Source: Jeongeupia chitinilytica | Lineage (GTDB): Bacteria; Pseudomonadota; Gammaproteobacteria; Burkholderiales; Chitinibacteraceae | Assembly: GCF_014652315.1 (NCBI RefSeq) | Contig: NZ_BMYO01000006.1 | Location: 62,001-126,000 of the forward strand | Length of the DNA stretch: 64,000 nt | Reading direction: 5' to 3' | In this document: one piece after another, positions 38,599 through 47,703 of the stretch | Numbering within the stretch: the stretch's first letter is position 1 | Layout: every line of letters starts with the position of its first letter | Position numbers and translations under genes: made by a program | The notes under the pieces: generated by a model | Databases searched by the model: none | What the model saw: only the letters and a program-made list of their open reading frames with translations | What the model was told of the DNA's origin: nothing

Positions 38599-39384
38599 CT
38601 AGAGGGCGGGCGCCGGATCGAGGGCATTATGCCGCGCGAGCAATTCCTCGGCCAATTGCAAATAAGCCTGCGCGCCCTTGCTCGATTTGTCGTAGGCAAG
38701 GATGGGCCGGCCGTAGCTCGGCGCCTCGGCCAGCCGGATGTTGCGCGGAATGACCGTGTGGTAGAGCTTGCTGGTGAAGTGCTTCACCAGCTGGTCGGAC
38801 ACCTGCTGCGCCAGCGTCGAGCGCGGGTCGTACATCGTCCGCAACAGGCCTTCGATCTCGATCTTGCGGTTCAGCTGCTGCTTGATGCGCTTGAGCGTAC
38901 TGACGAGGTCGGACAGCCCTTCGAGTGCGTAGTACTCGCACTGCATCGGAATCATCACCGAATCGGCGGCGACCATGCCGTTCAGCGTCAGCAGGTTCAG
39001 CGCCGGCGGACAGTCGAGGATGACGAAATCGTAGTCGTCGACGAGCTCGGCCAGCGCGGTCTTGAGCCGGGTCTCGCGGTGCTCGGCATCGACGAGTTCG
39101 ACCTCGGCGCCCGCAAGCTCGCGGTTGGCCGGCAGCACGTCGAACCGGCCCGACTCGGAATGCGTGATCGTGTCGCGCACCGTCGACTCGCCGATCAGCA
39201 GGGTATAGATCGTGTGCTTGAGTCTGGCCTTGTCGATGCCGGCGCCCATGGTCGCATTCGCCTGCGGGTCGAGATCGACCAGCAGCACGCGCCGCTCGAG
39301 ATGGGCGAGACTGGCGGCCAGATTGACCGAGGTCGTCGTCTTGCCGACACCGCCCTTCTGGTTCGCGATCGCCAGGACCTTCAT
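38599..39384 (-). CDS. parA: Chromosome partition ATPase ParA (Soj)
   Basis: This 261-residue deviant Walker ATPase has [18 protein letters not shown] at the start, [12 protein letters not shown] (Walker A'), [13 protein letters not shown] and the typical [12 protein letters not shown] segment. It moves origins along the nucleoid with ParB. It is 21 bases after rsmG in the conserved mnmG-rsmG-parA-parB block. Confidence 0.98.
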   Translation of the reverse strand: MKVLAIANQKGGVGKTTTSVNLAASLAHLERRVLLVDLDPQANATMGAGIDKARLKHTIYTLLIGESTVRDTITHSESGRFDVLPANRELAGAEVELVDAEHRETRLKTALAELVDDYDFVILDCPPALNLLTLNGMVAADSVMIPMQCEYYALEGLSDLVSTLKRIKQQLNRKIEIEGLLRTMYDPRSTLAQQVSDQLVKHFTSKLYHTVIPRNIRLAEAPSYGRPILAYDKSSKGAQAYLQLAEELLARHNALDPAPAL

Positions 39385-39405
39385 GCCGTATACCTCATGC
39401 GGTGT

Positions 39406-40059
39406 TCAGTCTTCGCCCTGAACCAGGTGAACCAGATGCCGTTCGGCGTCGATGCCCGGTACCTTCAGCGTATCGACGGCGACGCTCTTCACGCCGGCCG
39501 GCAGCAGCGCGATCTCTTCATGCGGATACACGCCCTTGAGCGCGGCCCACTCGCCGCCCGGCGCCAGCAGGTGGCGCGTCAGCTTGACGAACTCGGCCAG
39601 ATCCGAGAACGCGCGGCTGGTGATCACGTCGAACGGCGCCTCGGGCCGGAAGGCCTCGACGCGCTCGGTCACGACGGTGACGTTGGCGAGCTTCAGGTCG
39701 ACAATGGCCTGACGCAGGAAGGTCGTCTTCTTGTGGTTCGAATCGAGCAGGAACAGCTGCCAGTCCGGCCGGGCGATCGCCAGCGGAATCCCCGGCGTGC
39801 CGAAACCCGAACCGACGTCGAGGATGCGCGCGCCGTTCGCAGCCTTGAAATGCGGCAGCGGCGCGAGCGAGTCGAGCAGGTGGTGCGGCACCATCCGTTC
39901 CGGTTCGCGAATCGCGGTCAGGCTGTAGGTCTTGTTCCACTTTTCCAGCAGGCCGACATAGCCGAGCAGCAACTGCTGCTGCGCCGGATCCAGGTTCAGG
40001 CCAAGCTGTTTCAGGCCGGCCGACAGCGTATCGGCAAGGGTGTGCGCTTCAATCATCAT
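39406..40059 (-). CDS. rsmG: 16S rRNA (guanine-527-N7)-methyltransferase
   Basis: This 217-residue SAM enzyme shows the GidB pattern: [40 protein letters not shown] and [13 protein letters not shown]. The glycine motif reads GSGFGTPG rather than the commoner GSGAGFPG. It methylates G527 in 16S rRNA, the modification whose loss confers low-level streptomycin resistance. It lies five bases after mnmG. Confidence 0.96.
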   Translation of the reverse strand: MMIEAHTLADTLSAGLKQLGLNLDPAQQQLLLGYVGLLEKWNKTYSLTAIREPERMVPHHLLDSLAPLPHFKAANGARILDVGSGFGTPGIPLAIARPDWQLFLLDSNHKKTTFLRQAIVDLKLANVTVVTERVEAFRPEAPFDVITSRAFSDLAEFVKLTRHLLAPGGEWAALKGVYPHEEIALLPAGVKSVAVDTLKVPGIDAERHLVHLVQGED

Positions 40060-40063
40060 GGCC

Positions 40064-41971
40064 TCAGGCGGCTTTGTTGTGGCCCGCGCCAGCGAGCTTC
40101 TTCAGGTGCACGAGCAGCAGCGCGATCGCTGCCGGGGTAATGCCGGAAATCCGCCCGGCCTGGCCGAGCGTTTCGGGACGATGCTGGGTGAGCTTCTGCT
40201 GCACTTCCTTCGACAGCCCGGAGACCGTGGCGTAGTCGAGGTCGGCCGGCAGCTTCACGTCGTCGAGGGTATCGCGTTTGGCGACTTCGTGCTGTTGCCG
40301 TTCGATATAGCCCTGGTACTTGACCTGGATTTCGACCTGCTCGGCGACGAGCGGATCGGTGATCACGCTGCCGTCTTTCGGTCGCGCGCATTCGAGGCTC
40401 ATCAGGCTGGCAAAGCCGACTTCGGGCCGGCGCAGCAGGTCGGCCAGGTTGTATTCGCGCTCGATCGCCTTGCCGAGTACACGCTCGGCCTCGGCCGCTT
40501 CGAGAATGCGCGGATTGACCCAGGTCGACCGCAGCCGCTGCAGCTCGGCCTCGACGGCATCACGCTTGGCGCAGAACAGCGCCCACTGTTCGTCACCGAC
40601 CAGCCCCAGCTTGCGGCCATGCTCGGTCAGGCGCAGGTCGGCGTTGTCCTCGCGCAGCTGCAACCGGAATTCGGCGCGGCTGGTGAACATCCGGTACGGC
40701 TCGGTCACGCCGAGCGTGGTCAGGTCGTCGACCAGCACGCCCAGATACGCCTCGTCACGGCCCGGCGTCCACGGTGCTTCGTCGCGGGCGTACAGCGCCG
40801 CGTTCAGCCCGGCGAACAGGCCCTGCGCCGCGGCCTCTTCATAGCCGGTGGTGCCGTTGATCTGGCCGGCGAAGAACAGCCCGGCGATGGCCTTGGTTTC
40901 GAACGACTGCTTCAGCGCACGCGGATCGAAGTAGTCGTACTCGATCGCGTAGCCGGGACGCAGGATGCGGGCATTTTCGAGCCCGACCATCGACTGCAAC
41001 GCGGCGATCTGGATGTCGAACGGCAGGCTGGTCGAAAACCCGCCCGGATAGTACTCGTGCGTATCGAGGCCTTCCGGTTCGAGGAAGACCTGATGGCTGT
41101 CCTTGTCGGCAAAGCGGTTGATCTTGTCCTCGACCGACGGGCAGTAGCGCGGGCCGACGCCTTCGATCTTGCCGGTGAACATCGGGCTGCGGTCGAAACC
41201 GCTGCGCAGGATGTCGTGCGTCTTCAGATTGGTGTGGGCGATCCAGCACGGCAGCTGCTGCGGGTGCATGGCCAGATTGCCGCGGCTCGAAAACACCGGC
41301 TCGGGCGTATCGCCGGGCTGGATTTCGAGTCGGGAAAAATCGATGGTCCGGCCGTCGATGCGCGGCGGCGTGCCGGTCTTGAGCCGGCCGACCGGCAGCT
41401 GCAGTTCGCGCAGCTTGTGCGACAGCGTGATCGACGCCGGATCGCCGGCACGGCCGCCGACGTGGTTTTCCAGCCCGACATGGATCTTGCCGCCAAGGAA
41501 GGTGCCGGCGGTCAGCACCACCGCGCTGGCTTCGAAGCGGATGCCGATCTGCGTCACCGCGCCGGTCACCCGGTCGCCGTCGAGCAGCAGGTCGCTGACT
41601 TCCTGCTGGAACAGGTCGAGGTTGGGCTGGTTTTCCAGCACGTGGCGGATCGCCGCCTTGTAGCGGACGCGGTCGGCCTGCGCACGGGTCGCGCGTACCG
41701 CCGGACCCTTGCTGGCGTTCAGCGTCTTGAACTGGATGCCGCTCATGTCGGTCGCCAGCGCCATCGCGCCGCCGAGTGCGTCGACTTCCTTGACGAGGTG
41801 GCCCTTGCCGATGCCGCCGATCGACGGGTTGCAGCTCATCTGGCCGAGCGTTTCGATATTGTGCGTCAGCAGCAGCGTCTTGCGCCCCATGCGCGCGCTG
41901 GCGAGCGCGGCTTCGGTGCCGGCGTGGCCGCCGCCGACGACGATGACGTCGTAACGGGTGGGATAAAGCAT
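40064..41971 (-). CDS. mnmG: tRNA uridine-34 carboxymethylaminomethyl enzyme MnmG
   Basis: This 635-residue FAD enzyme has [21 protein letters not shown], the family signatures [16 protein letters not shown] ([23 protein letters not shown]) and [17 protein letters not shown], and a C-terminal helical domain binding MnmE. It forms cmnm5U34 with MnmE, using glycine and methylene-tetrahydrofolate. It is the first gene of the rsmG-parAB block. Confidence 0.98.
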   Translation of the reverse strand: MLYPTRYDVIVVGGGHAGTEAALASARMGRKTLLLTHNIETLGQMSCNPSIGGIGKGHLVKEVDALGGAMALATDMSGIQFKTLNASKGPAVRATRAQADRVRYKAAIRHVLENQPNLDLFQQEVSDLLLDGDRVTGAVTQIGIRFEASAVVLTAGTFLGGKIHVGLENHVGGRAGDPASITLSHKLRELQLPVGRLKTGTPPRIDGRTIDFSRLEIQPGDTPEPVFSSRGNLAMHPQQLPCWIAHTNLKTHDILRSGFDRSPMFTGKIEGVGPRYCPSVEDKINRFADKDSHQVFLEPEGLDTHEYYPGGFSTSLPFDIQIAALQSMVGLENARILRPGYAIEYDYFDPRALKQSFETKAIAGLFFAGQINGTTGYEEAAAQGLFAGLNAALYARDEAPWTPGRDEAYLGVLVDDLTTLGVTEPYRMFTSRAEFRLQLREDNADLRLTEHGRKLGLVGDEQWALFCAKRDAVEAELQRLRSTWVNPRILEAAEAERVLGKAIEREYNLADLLRRPEVGFASLMSLECARPKDGSVITDPLVAEQVEIQVKYQGYIERQQHEVAKRDTLDDVKLPADLDYATVSGLSKEVQQKLTQHRPETLGQAGRISGITPAAIALLLVHLKKLAGAGHNKAA

Positions 41972-42147
41972 GGGGAGACTCGCTGACGGGGGTACGGGGG
42001 CAATATTCTACGCGAGAACAGTCACTTAGGGCAGGCCCGCCCGGCAGACCCGTCATGCAGCATCAAAATCCGGCCGGACAACGCCGCAGCTCGATCAGAA
42101 AGAAAAAAGAAAGAATATAAGTAAGTATTTATGCAGAAACCCACAAC

Positions 42148-42165
42148 AAATCAGGGTTTTGATTT
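42148..42165. promoter_or_regulatory. Inverted repeat upstream of bcsA
   Basis: AAATCA-GGGTTT-TGATTT lies in the 244-base gap between divergent mnmG and the cellulose operon. This gap is A/T-rich, with purine-rich AGAAAGAAAAAAGAAAG just before it. It is a possible operator, and no regulator is proposed. Confidence 0.3.
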
Positions 42166-42215
42166 ATCATCGCCGCCAGAATACCCGGCCAGCATAACAA
42201 CACGCCGTTTTTGTA

Positions 42216-44498
42216 ATGAAAATACTTACAAACCGCATTCACTCCCTGCTCGACCCGCTCGGCAACCGCGGCCTGCTCTGGGTCTGGGCCGGGCTGTGCG
42301 CGCTCGGCGGCGTGCTGGTCGCCGCCAATGTCGACGCCCGCGCGCAGCTGTGGCTGGCGGTGGCGATCGTCGTGCTCCTGCTCGGCCTGCGGCGCCTGGG
42401 TCATCCGGAACGCTACCGGGCATTCTTCCTTTTTCTCGCCGCCTTCCTGACGCTGCGCTACGTGTACTGGCGCACGACCAACACGCTGGTGCTCGACGGC
42501 GTGCTCGACACGACGATGGCGCTGCTGCTGTACATCGCCGAGCTGTACGGCATCGTCGTCGCACTGCTGGGCATCTTCGTCAACATCCGACCGCTGAAGC
42601 GCAAGCCGGTTCCGCTGCCCGACGATCCGGCGCTGCTGCCGACCGTCGACGTCTACATCCCGACCTACAACGAATCGCCCGAACTGCTCGAAGTGACGAT
42701 CCGTGCGGCGATGAACATCCGCTACCCGGCGGCCAGGCTCAGGGTCTACCTGCTCGACGACGGCGGCACCGTGCAGAAGCGCGGTCAGGCCGACGAAGCC
42801 AAGGCGCTCGACGCGATCGCCCGCCACAAGTGGCTGCGCAAGCTGTGCCAGCGCCACGGCGCGCACTACATTTCCCGCGCGCGCAACGAGCACGCCAAGG
42901 CCGGCAACATCAATGCCGCACTGAAGGAGTCGCACGGCGAGCTGATCGTCATCCTCGACGCCGACCATGTCCCCACGGTGGATTTCCTCGAGCAGACCGT
43001 CGGCTTCTTCCTGCGCGACGAGAAGCTCTTCCTCGTTCAGACCCCGCACTTCTTCATCAATCCGGACCCGATCGAGAAGAACCTGCGCATCTTCGGCCGC
43101 ATTCCGTCCGAGAACGAGATGTTCTACTCGGTGATCCAGCACGGGCTGGATTTCTGGAACTCGGCGTTCTTCTGCGGCTCGGCGGCGGTCTTGCGGCGGC
43201 GCTGCCTCGAGGAAGTCGGCGGCATCGCCGGTACCTCGATCACCGAAGACGCCGAAACCGCGCTCGACCTGCACGCGCGCGGCTACAAGAGCGTCTACCT
43301 CGGCACGCCGCTGATTTCGGGGCTGCAACCGGAAACGTTCACCGGCTTCATCACCCAGCGGGTGCGCTGGGCACAGGGCATGGTGCAGATCTTCCTGCTG
43401 AAGAACCCGTTGCGCGTGCCGGGGCTGAAGCTGTGGCAGCGGCTGTGCTACTTCTCCAGCTCCTTCTTCTGGTTCTTCGGCTATGCACGGCTGATGTTCC
43501 TGCTCGCGCCGCTCGCCTTCCTGCTGTTCGGGCTGCACATCTACAACGCCACGCTCGGCGACTTCCTCGCCTATGCGCTTCCGCACGTGATCGGCGTGAT
43601 GCTGGTGTCGGACTACCTGTTCGGCAAGGTCCGCTGGGCCTTCGTCTCCGAACTCTACGAGCTGCTGCAGTCGATGTTCTCGCTGCCGGCGATCTTCAAG
43701 GTGTTCCGCAATCCGCGCGCGCCGACCTTCCAGGTCACGCCCAAGGGCGAGCACCTCGACGAGGACTTCATCTCGCAGCTGTCGATGCCGTTCTACCTCG
43801 TCTACCTCGCCGTGCTTGTCGGCATGGGCGTCGGCATCTGGCGCTTCATCCACGATCCGCTCGAACGCGACATCGTGCTGGTGACACTGGCGTGGAACAC
43901 GCTGAACCTGCTGCTGCTGAACGCGGCGATCGGCGCGCTGTTCGAGCGCCGCCAGCGCCGCGCCAATCCGCGCATGCCGGCCGACCTCGACGCCGAGCTG
44001 ATCCTGTTCGGCTGCGGCGCCCACCTGCCGTGCCGGGTCGACGACCTGTCCGCCAGCGGTGCCCGGCTGCTGGTACCGAGCGCGCTGCTGCCCGCCGACT
44101 TCGGTGGCGACCGTGCGGTGATCGCGATCTACAACCCGGCGCTGAAACGCTATACGCACCTGTCGGCGCGCATCCACAATGCGCGGCCGCTCGACGCCCG
44201 GCTGCACACGCTGAGCATCGAGTTCGCCGATGTCGCGGTCGCGCAGGTCGCCGATGTCGTTGCGCTGGTCCACGGCGACAGCCAGCGCTGGCAGGACTAC
44301 CGCCGGCAACGCGCCCGCAAGATCGGCATCCTTGCCAGTCTGGGGCTGCTGACGCAGCTCGGCGTGCGCTACGCGTTCTCGCATTACATTTCGATTTTGC
44401 AAACGGCCGGCACCGCGCTGTGGCGCCGGCTCAACCCGATCGGCGGCGCCATCCGCCGGCAGGGTCAACGGATCTGGCAGTGGGCATGGGCAGGATGA
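42216..44498 (+). CDS. bcsA: Cellulose synthase catalytic subunit (UDP-forming)
   Basis: This 760-residue inner-membrane synthase has membrane helices at both sides of a GT2 domain with DDGG, HAKAGNINAAL, DADH (about 248-251), TED (about 342) and QRVRWAQG (about 381-388). A C-terminal PilZ domain carries RRQRRANPR (about 577-585) and DLSASG (about 610), the two halves of the cyclic-di-GMP site, so activation by c-di-GMP is expected. It polymerises glucose from UDP-glucose and extrudes the chain. It is the first gene of the operon and overlaps bcsB (ATGA). The ribosome site is weak. Confidence 0.97.
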   Translation: MKILTNRIHSLLDPLGNRGLLWVWAGLCALGGVLVAANVDARAQLWLAVAIVVLLLGLRRLGHPERYRAFFLFLAAFLTLRYVYWRTTNTLVLDGVLDTTMALLLYIAELYGIVVALLGIFVNIRPLKRKPVPLPDDPALLPTVDVYIPTYNESPELLEVTIRAAMNIRYPAARLRVYLLDDGGTVQKRGQADEAKALDAIARHKWLRKLCQRHGAHYISRARNEHAKAGNINAALKESHGELIVILDADHVPTVDFLEQTVGFFLRDEKLFLVQTPHFFINPDPIEKNLRIFGRIPSENEMFYSVIQHGLDFWNSAFFCGSAAVLRRRCLEEVGGIAGTSITEDAETALDLHARGYKSVYLGTPLISGLQPETFTGFITQRVRWAQGMVQIFLLKNPLRVPGLKLWQRLCYFSSSFFWFFGYARLMFLLAPLAFLLFGLHIYNATLGDFLAYALPHVIGVMLVSDYLFGKVRWAFVSELYELLQSMFSLPAIFKVFRNPRAPTFQVTPKGEHLDEDFISQLSMPFYLVYLAVLVGMGVGIWRFIHDPLERDIVLVTLAWNTLNLLLLNAAIGALFERRQRRANPRMPADLDAELILFGCGAHLPCRVDDLSASGARLLVPSALLPADFGGDRAVIAIYNPALKRYTHLSARIHNARPLDARLHTLSIEFADVAVAQVADVVALVHGDSQRWQDYRRQRARKIGILASLGLLTQLGVRYAFSHYISILQTAGTALWRRLNPIGGAIRRQGQRIWQWAWAG

Positions 44499-46717
44499 TG
44501 AAAACAACCCGAACAATCTGGCTGTGGCTGGCGCTGCTGGTCGCCTGCAGCGGCGCTTTCGCCAACACCGCCCGGCAGGGCCGCGACGTGCCGCTGGCCG
44601 AGCTCAGCGGCAACCCGCAGCCCTTGCGGCTCAGTGGCGCCGCCGGCCAGCAGACGCTGGCACTGCCGCTGGGCGCGCGCGAAACGGTCAAGAGCGCAAC
44701 CTTGCATCTTGTCGCGACCAACTCGACCGCCCTGCTCGGCGAACGCTCGCAGCTCGTCGTCCAGCTCAACGACCGGGTGATCGCGCAGTTGCCGCTGTCG
44801 CCGAAGCAGCCCGAAATCGTCGCCGACATCCGCCTGCCGCTGGCGCAGCTCAGGCCCGGCTACAACCGGCTGACCTTCGCCGCCGCGCAGCACTACACGC
44901 TGCAGTGCGAGGACCCGGGTGCGCCCGAGCTGTGGAGCGAGATCGACGTCCAGCAGTCGACGCTGCGCATCGACACCGAGCTGCAGTCGCAAGCGCCGAC
45001 CCTCGACCGGCTCGACGCGGTATTCGATCCGGCGCAATGGCACGACCGCCAGCTGACCGTCGTCACCGCAGCGCAACCCGGTGCCAACGAACTCGGCTGG
45101 GGCGCGCAGCTGACCCAGGGCGCCGCGCTGCGCCTGCGTTACCAGCCGCTGGCCGTCCAGCACCGTACGGTTGCGTCCGGCCGCGGTGAAGGCGCGGTGG
45201 CGGGACTCGATCCGGCCGTCCTCGGCAACGGCGACGCGATGCTGGTCGGCACGCTGGCGCAGCTGAAACCCTACCTGGACCCGGCACTCGCCGCGAAGGT
45301 GAAGTCGGGCTTCCTCGGTGTCTACCCGCTGCCCGGCGACGCGCGACGCGTGCTGCTGATCGCGACCGGTCGCGACGCCGCCGAAGTCGGCCAGGCCGTC
45401 GCCGCCTTTGCCGGCCAGCACCTGCCGCGTCAGGCCGAACTGGCGATCACCGGACTGGCGCTGCCGAAACTGGCACCGTATGCCGGACTGCCGGCCGCAC
45501 CGGGCAGCTACACGCTGCGCGAACTGGGCTTTCGGACCCGCAACGTCAAGGGCATGACCCCCGAGGCGATCGAGACCACGCTGCGGCTGCCGCCGGACGT
45601 TTACGGTCCGGAAAACAGCACGGTCGGCATCGCTCTCAACTACGCCGTCGGCGCCAAGCTGCGTGCGGATTCGGTACTCAACGTCCTCGTCAACGGCCAG
45701 TTCGTCCAGGTGATTCCGCTCGATCAGGACCGCGGCGGCCTCGTCGAACGCTACAAGCTCGAAATCCCGCTGCGCGCCTTCCGTCCCGGCGACAACACGA
45801 TTGCCTTCCAGCCGCGGATGACACCGCTGGTCACCGGCAGCTGCCAGCTTTACCAGACCGAAAACCTGCAGCTGACCGTCTTCGACGACAGCACGCTGAC
45901 CTTGCCGAAGGTGTCGCACTTCGCCCGCCTGCCCGACCTGAACCGGCTGGCCGCCACCGCCTTCCCGTACGCGGTGAAGGCCGACGGCGCCGACCTCGGC
46001 GTGCAGATCACCGAGCGCAGCAGCGACAGCATCGCGGCGGCATGGACGCTGCTCGGCAAGCTGGCGCAGAAGCACGGCCTGCCGCTGTCCGCCGCTGCCA
46101 TCGGCTTCGACGCGCCACCGGCCGACCGCCACCTGCTGGTCGTCGGCAGCCGGCCGCCGGCCGCACTGCTCGAAGGCGCACCGTGGCAACCGGGCCGGCC
46201 GATGCAGTTCACCCAGCCGGTCGTCGACACTGCGCAGGGCGCGGGCTGGTGGAGCCGGCAGTGGGCACGGCTCAGCGGCGGCCGCACCGCCGAGGCGGCG
46301 ACCATCGCGAATACCGAGGTCAGGGCCGATGCGACGCTCGCCGGCCAGTTGCTGGCGATGCAGTACCGTTCGCCGCTCGACGGTGACCGCACCGCGACGG
46401 TCTTCGTCGCCGGCAGCCCGGCCGACCTCGCCCGCGGCAGCGCCGAGCTGATCGAACCGGCCAACTGGGACCGGCTCGGCGACGATGTCAGCCTGCTGCG
46501 CATCGGCGGGGCCGGCATCGTCAGCCAGCGCGTCGGCGCGCAGTACGACGCCGGCAGCATCGGTGTCACCGGGCGGATCGGCTATGCGTTCTCGCAGCAC
46601 CCGCTGGTCTGGCTGGCACTGACGCTGCTGCTGGTCGGCCTGCTCGCGCTGGTCACCGTCAAGCTGCTGCGCCGCTTCTACCTGCGCCACCACGCCGGCG
46701 TCGAGGAAGAACGGTGA
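44495..46717 (+). CDS. bcsB: Cellulose synthase regulatory subunit BcsB
   Basis: This 740-residue periplasmic subunit has a signal peptide (TIWLWLALLVACSGAFA), carbohydrate-binding/ferredoxin-like repeats typical of BcsB (VVQLNDRVIAQLPL; LNVLVNGQFVQVIPL; FQPRMTPLVTGSCQLYQTENLQLTVFDDSTLTLP) and one C-terminal membrane anchor (HPLVWLALTLLLVGLLALVTVKLL). ATG 44495 overlaps the bcsA stop; the frame is open far upstream across bcsA but only as a shadow. BcsB docks on BcsA and guides the glucan through the periplasm. Confidence 0.95.
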   Translation: MMKTTRTIWLWLALLVACSGAFANTARQGRDVPLAELSGNPQPLRLSGAAGQQTLALPLGARETVKSATLHLVATNSTALLGERSQLVVQLNDRVIAQLPLSPKQPEIVADIRLPLAQLRPGYNRLTFAAAQHYTLQCEDPGAPELWSEIDVQQSTLRIDTELQSQAPTLDRLDAVFDPAQWHDRQLTVVTAAQPGANELGWGAQLTQGAALRLRYQPLAVQHRTVASGRGEGAVAGLDPAVLGNGDAMLVGTLAQLKPYLDPALAAKVKSGFLGVYPLPGDARRVLLIATGRDAAEVGQAVAAFAGQHLPRQAELAITGLALPKLAPYAGLPAAPGSYTLRELGFRTRNVKGMTPEAIETTLRLPPDVYGPENSTVGIALNYAVGAKLRADSVLNVLVNGQFVQVIPLDQDRGGLVERYKLEIPLRAFRPGDNTIAFQPRMTPLVTGSCQLYQTENLQLTVFDDSTLTLPKVSHFARLPDLNRLAATAFPYAVKADGADLGVQITERSSDSIAAAWTLLGKLAQKHGLPLSAAAIGFDAPPADRHLLVVGSRPPAALLEGAPWQPGRPMQFTQPVVDTAQGAGWWSRQWARLSGGRTAEAATIANTEVRADATLAGQLLAMQYRSPLDGDRTATVFVAGSPADLARGSAELIEPANWDRLGDDVSLLRIGGAGIVSQRVGAQYDAGSIGVTGRIGYAFSQHPLVWLALTLLLVGLLALVTVKLLRRFYLRHHAGVEEER

Positions 46718-47703
46718 TCCGTCGCTGGCTGCTTGCGCTGGCCCTGCTGCTGCCCGTCACCGGCCATGCCGGTGACGCGCGCTGGGACGATTTCGTCACC
46801 CGCTTCGTCGCCGCCGACGGCCGGGTGACCGATACCGGAAACGGCGGCATCAGCCACAGCGAGGGCCAGGGCTACACGCTGCTGCTGGCGGTGGCCCAGA
46901 ACGACCGCGCCACCTTCGGGCGTGTCTGGACATGGACGCGCAGCCGGCTGCAGACGCGCGGCGACGCGCTGTTTTCATGGCAGTGGAAACCCGACGCCGA
47001 CGGCGGCAAGGTCGGCGACCGCAACAACGCCAGCGACGGCGACCTGCTGATTGCGTGGGCGCTGCTGCGCGGCGCGCAACGCTGGCAGCAGCCGGGCTAC
47101 CGCGCCGAGGCGCTGAAGATCCTCGCCGACGTGCGCGGCAAACTGATCAAGCCGTCGCGCTTCGGCCCGCTGCTGATGCCGGCCGAAAAGGGCTTCGACC
47201 GCGGCCCCGTCGTCAATCCGTCGTACTGGCTGTTCCCGGCCTTTGCCGAATTCGCCCGCGCCGACCGGGCGCCGGTGTGGGCCGAACTGCGCCAGAGCGG
47301 CCTGGCGCTGCTCGCCGCCGGCCGCTTCGGCCAGTGGCAGCTGCCGCCGGACTGGCTGCAGGTCAGCGACACGCTCGCCCCGGCGATGTCGCACCAGTAC
47401 GGCTACAACGCACTGCGCGTACCGCTGTATCTGGCGTGGGCCGGGCTCGACACGCCCGAGCGCATCGCGCCCTTCCTCGCCTTCTGGGACGCGAATACGG
47501 AACGGCTGCCGGCGTGGACCGATCTCGGCACCAACGCTGTCGATCCGGACAGCGCCCAGCCGGGGCTGTATGCGATCGTCGCGCTGGTCCGGCAGCGGCA
47601 GGCGGGCGGCACGGTGCGCTTCGGCGACGGCGACAACCGTGATTACTATCCGGCGGTGCTCGACCTGCTGAGCCGGCAGGCGGCGCGCGAGGCACGGCGA
47701 TGA
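46714..47703 (+). CDS. bcsZ: Periplasmic endoglucanase BcsZ (GH8)
   Basis: This 329-residue glycoside hydrolase family 8 enzyme has a signal peptide (WLLALALLLPVTGHA), the catalytic acid Glu in SEGQGYTLLLAV, and the motif FSWQWKPD ... NNASDGDLLIAWALL with the catalytic Asp. It trims cellulose during secretion. The GTG start overlaps the bcsB stop (GTGA), and its own stop overlaps the next gene (ATGA). Confidence 0.95.
   Translation: MIRRWLLALALLLPVTGHAGDARWDDFVTRFVAADGRVTDTGNGGISHSEGQGYTLLLAVAQNDRATFGRVWTWTRSRLQTRGDALFSWQWKPDADGGKVGDRNNASDGDLLIAWALLRGAQRWQQPGYRAEALKILADVRGKLIKPSRFGPLLMPAEKGFDRGPVVNPSYWLFPAFAEFARADRAPVWAELRQSGLALLAAGRFGQWQLPPDWLQVSDTLAPAMSHQYGYNALRVPLYLAWAGLDTPERIAPFLAFWDANTERLPAWTDLGTNAVDPDSAQPGLYAIVALVRQRQAGGTVRFGDGDNRDYYPAVLDLLSRQAAREARR

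Noticed and set aside
41972..42215. A/T-rich gap considered as oriC
   Set aside because: Only one poor DnaA-box-like match (TTATGCAGA) and no cluster of boxes; more likely a promoter region.
42131..44494. Long plus-strand frame that would extend BcsB to 1528 residues
   Set aside because: It runs across bcsA in another frame, gives low-complexity Arg/Pro sequence and has no signal peptide; BcsB begins at 44495.
42129..44516. 795-codon minus-strand frame opposite bcsA
   Set aside because: Antisense shadow of a high-GC gene; composition is Gln/Arg/Val-rich with no domain.
44465..46693. 742-codon minus-strand frame opposite bcsB
   Set aside because: Antisense shadow caused by GC-rich codons; no recognisable domain or ribosome site.
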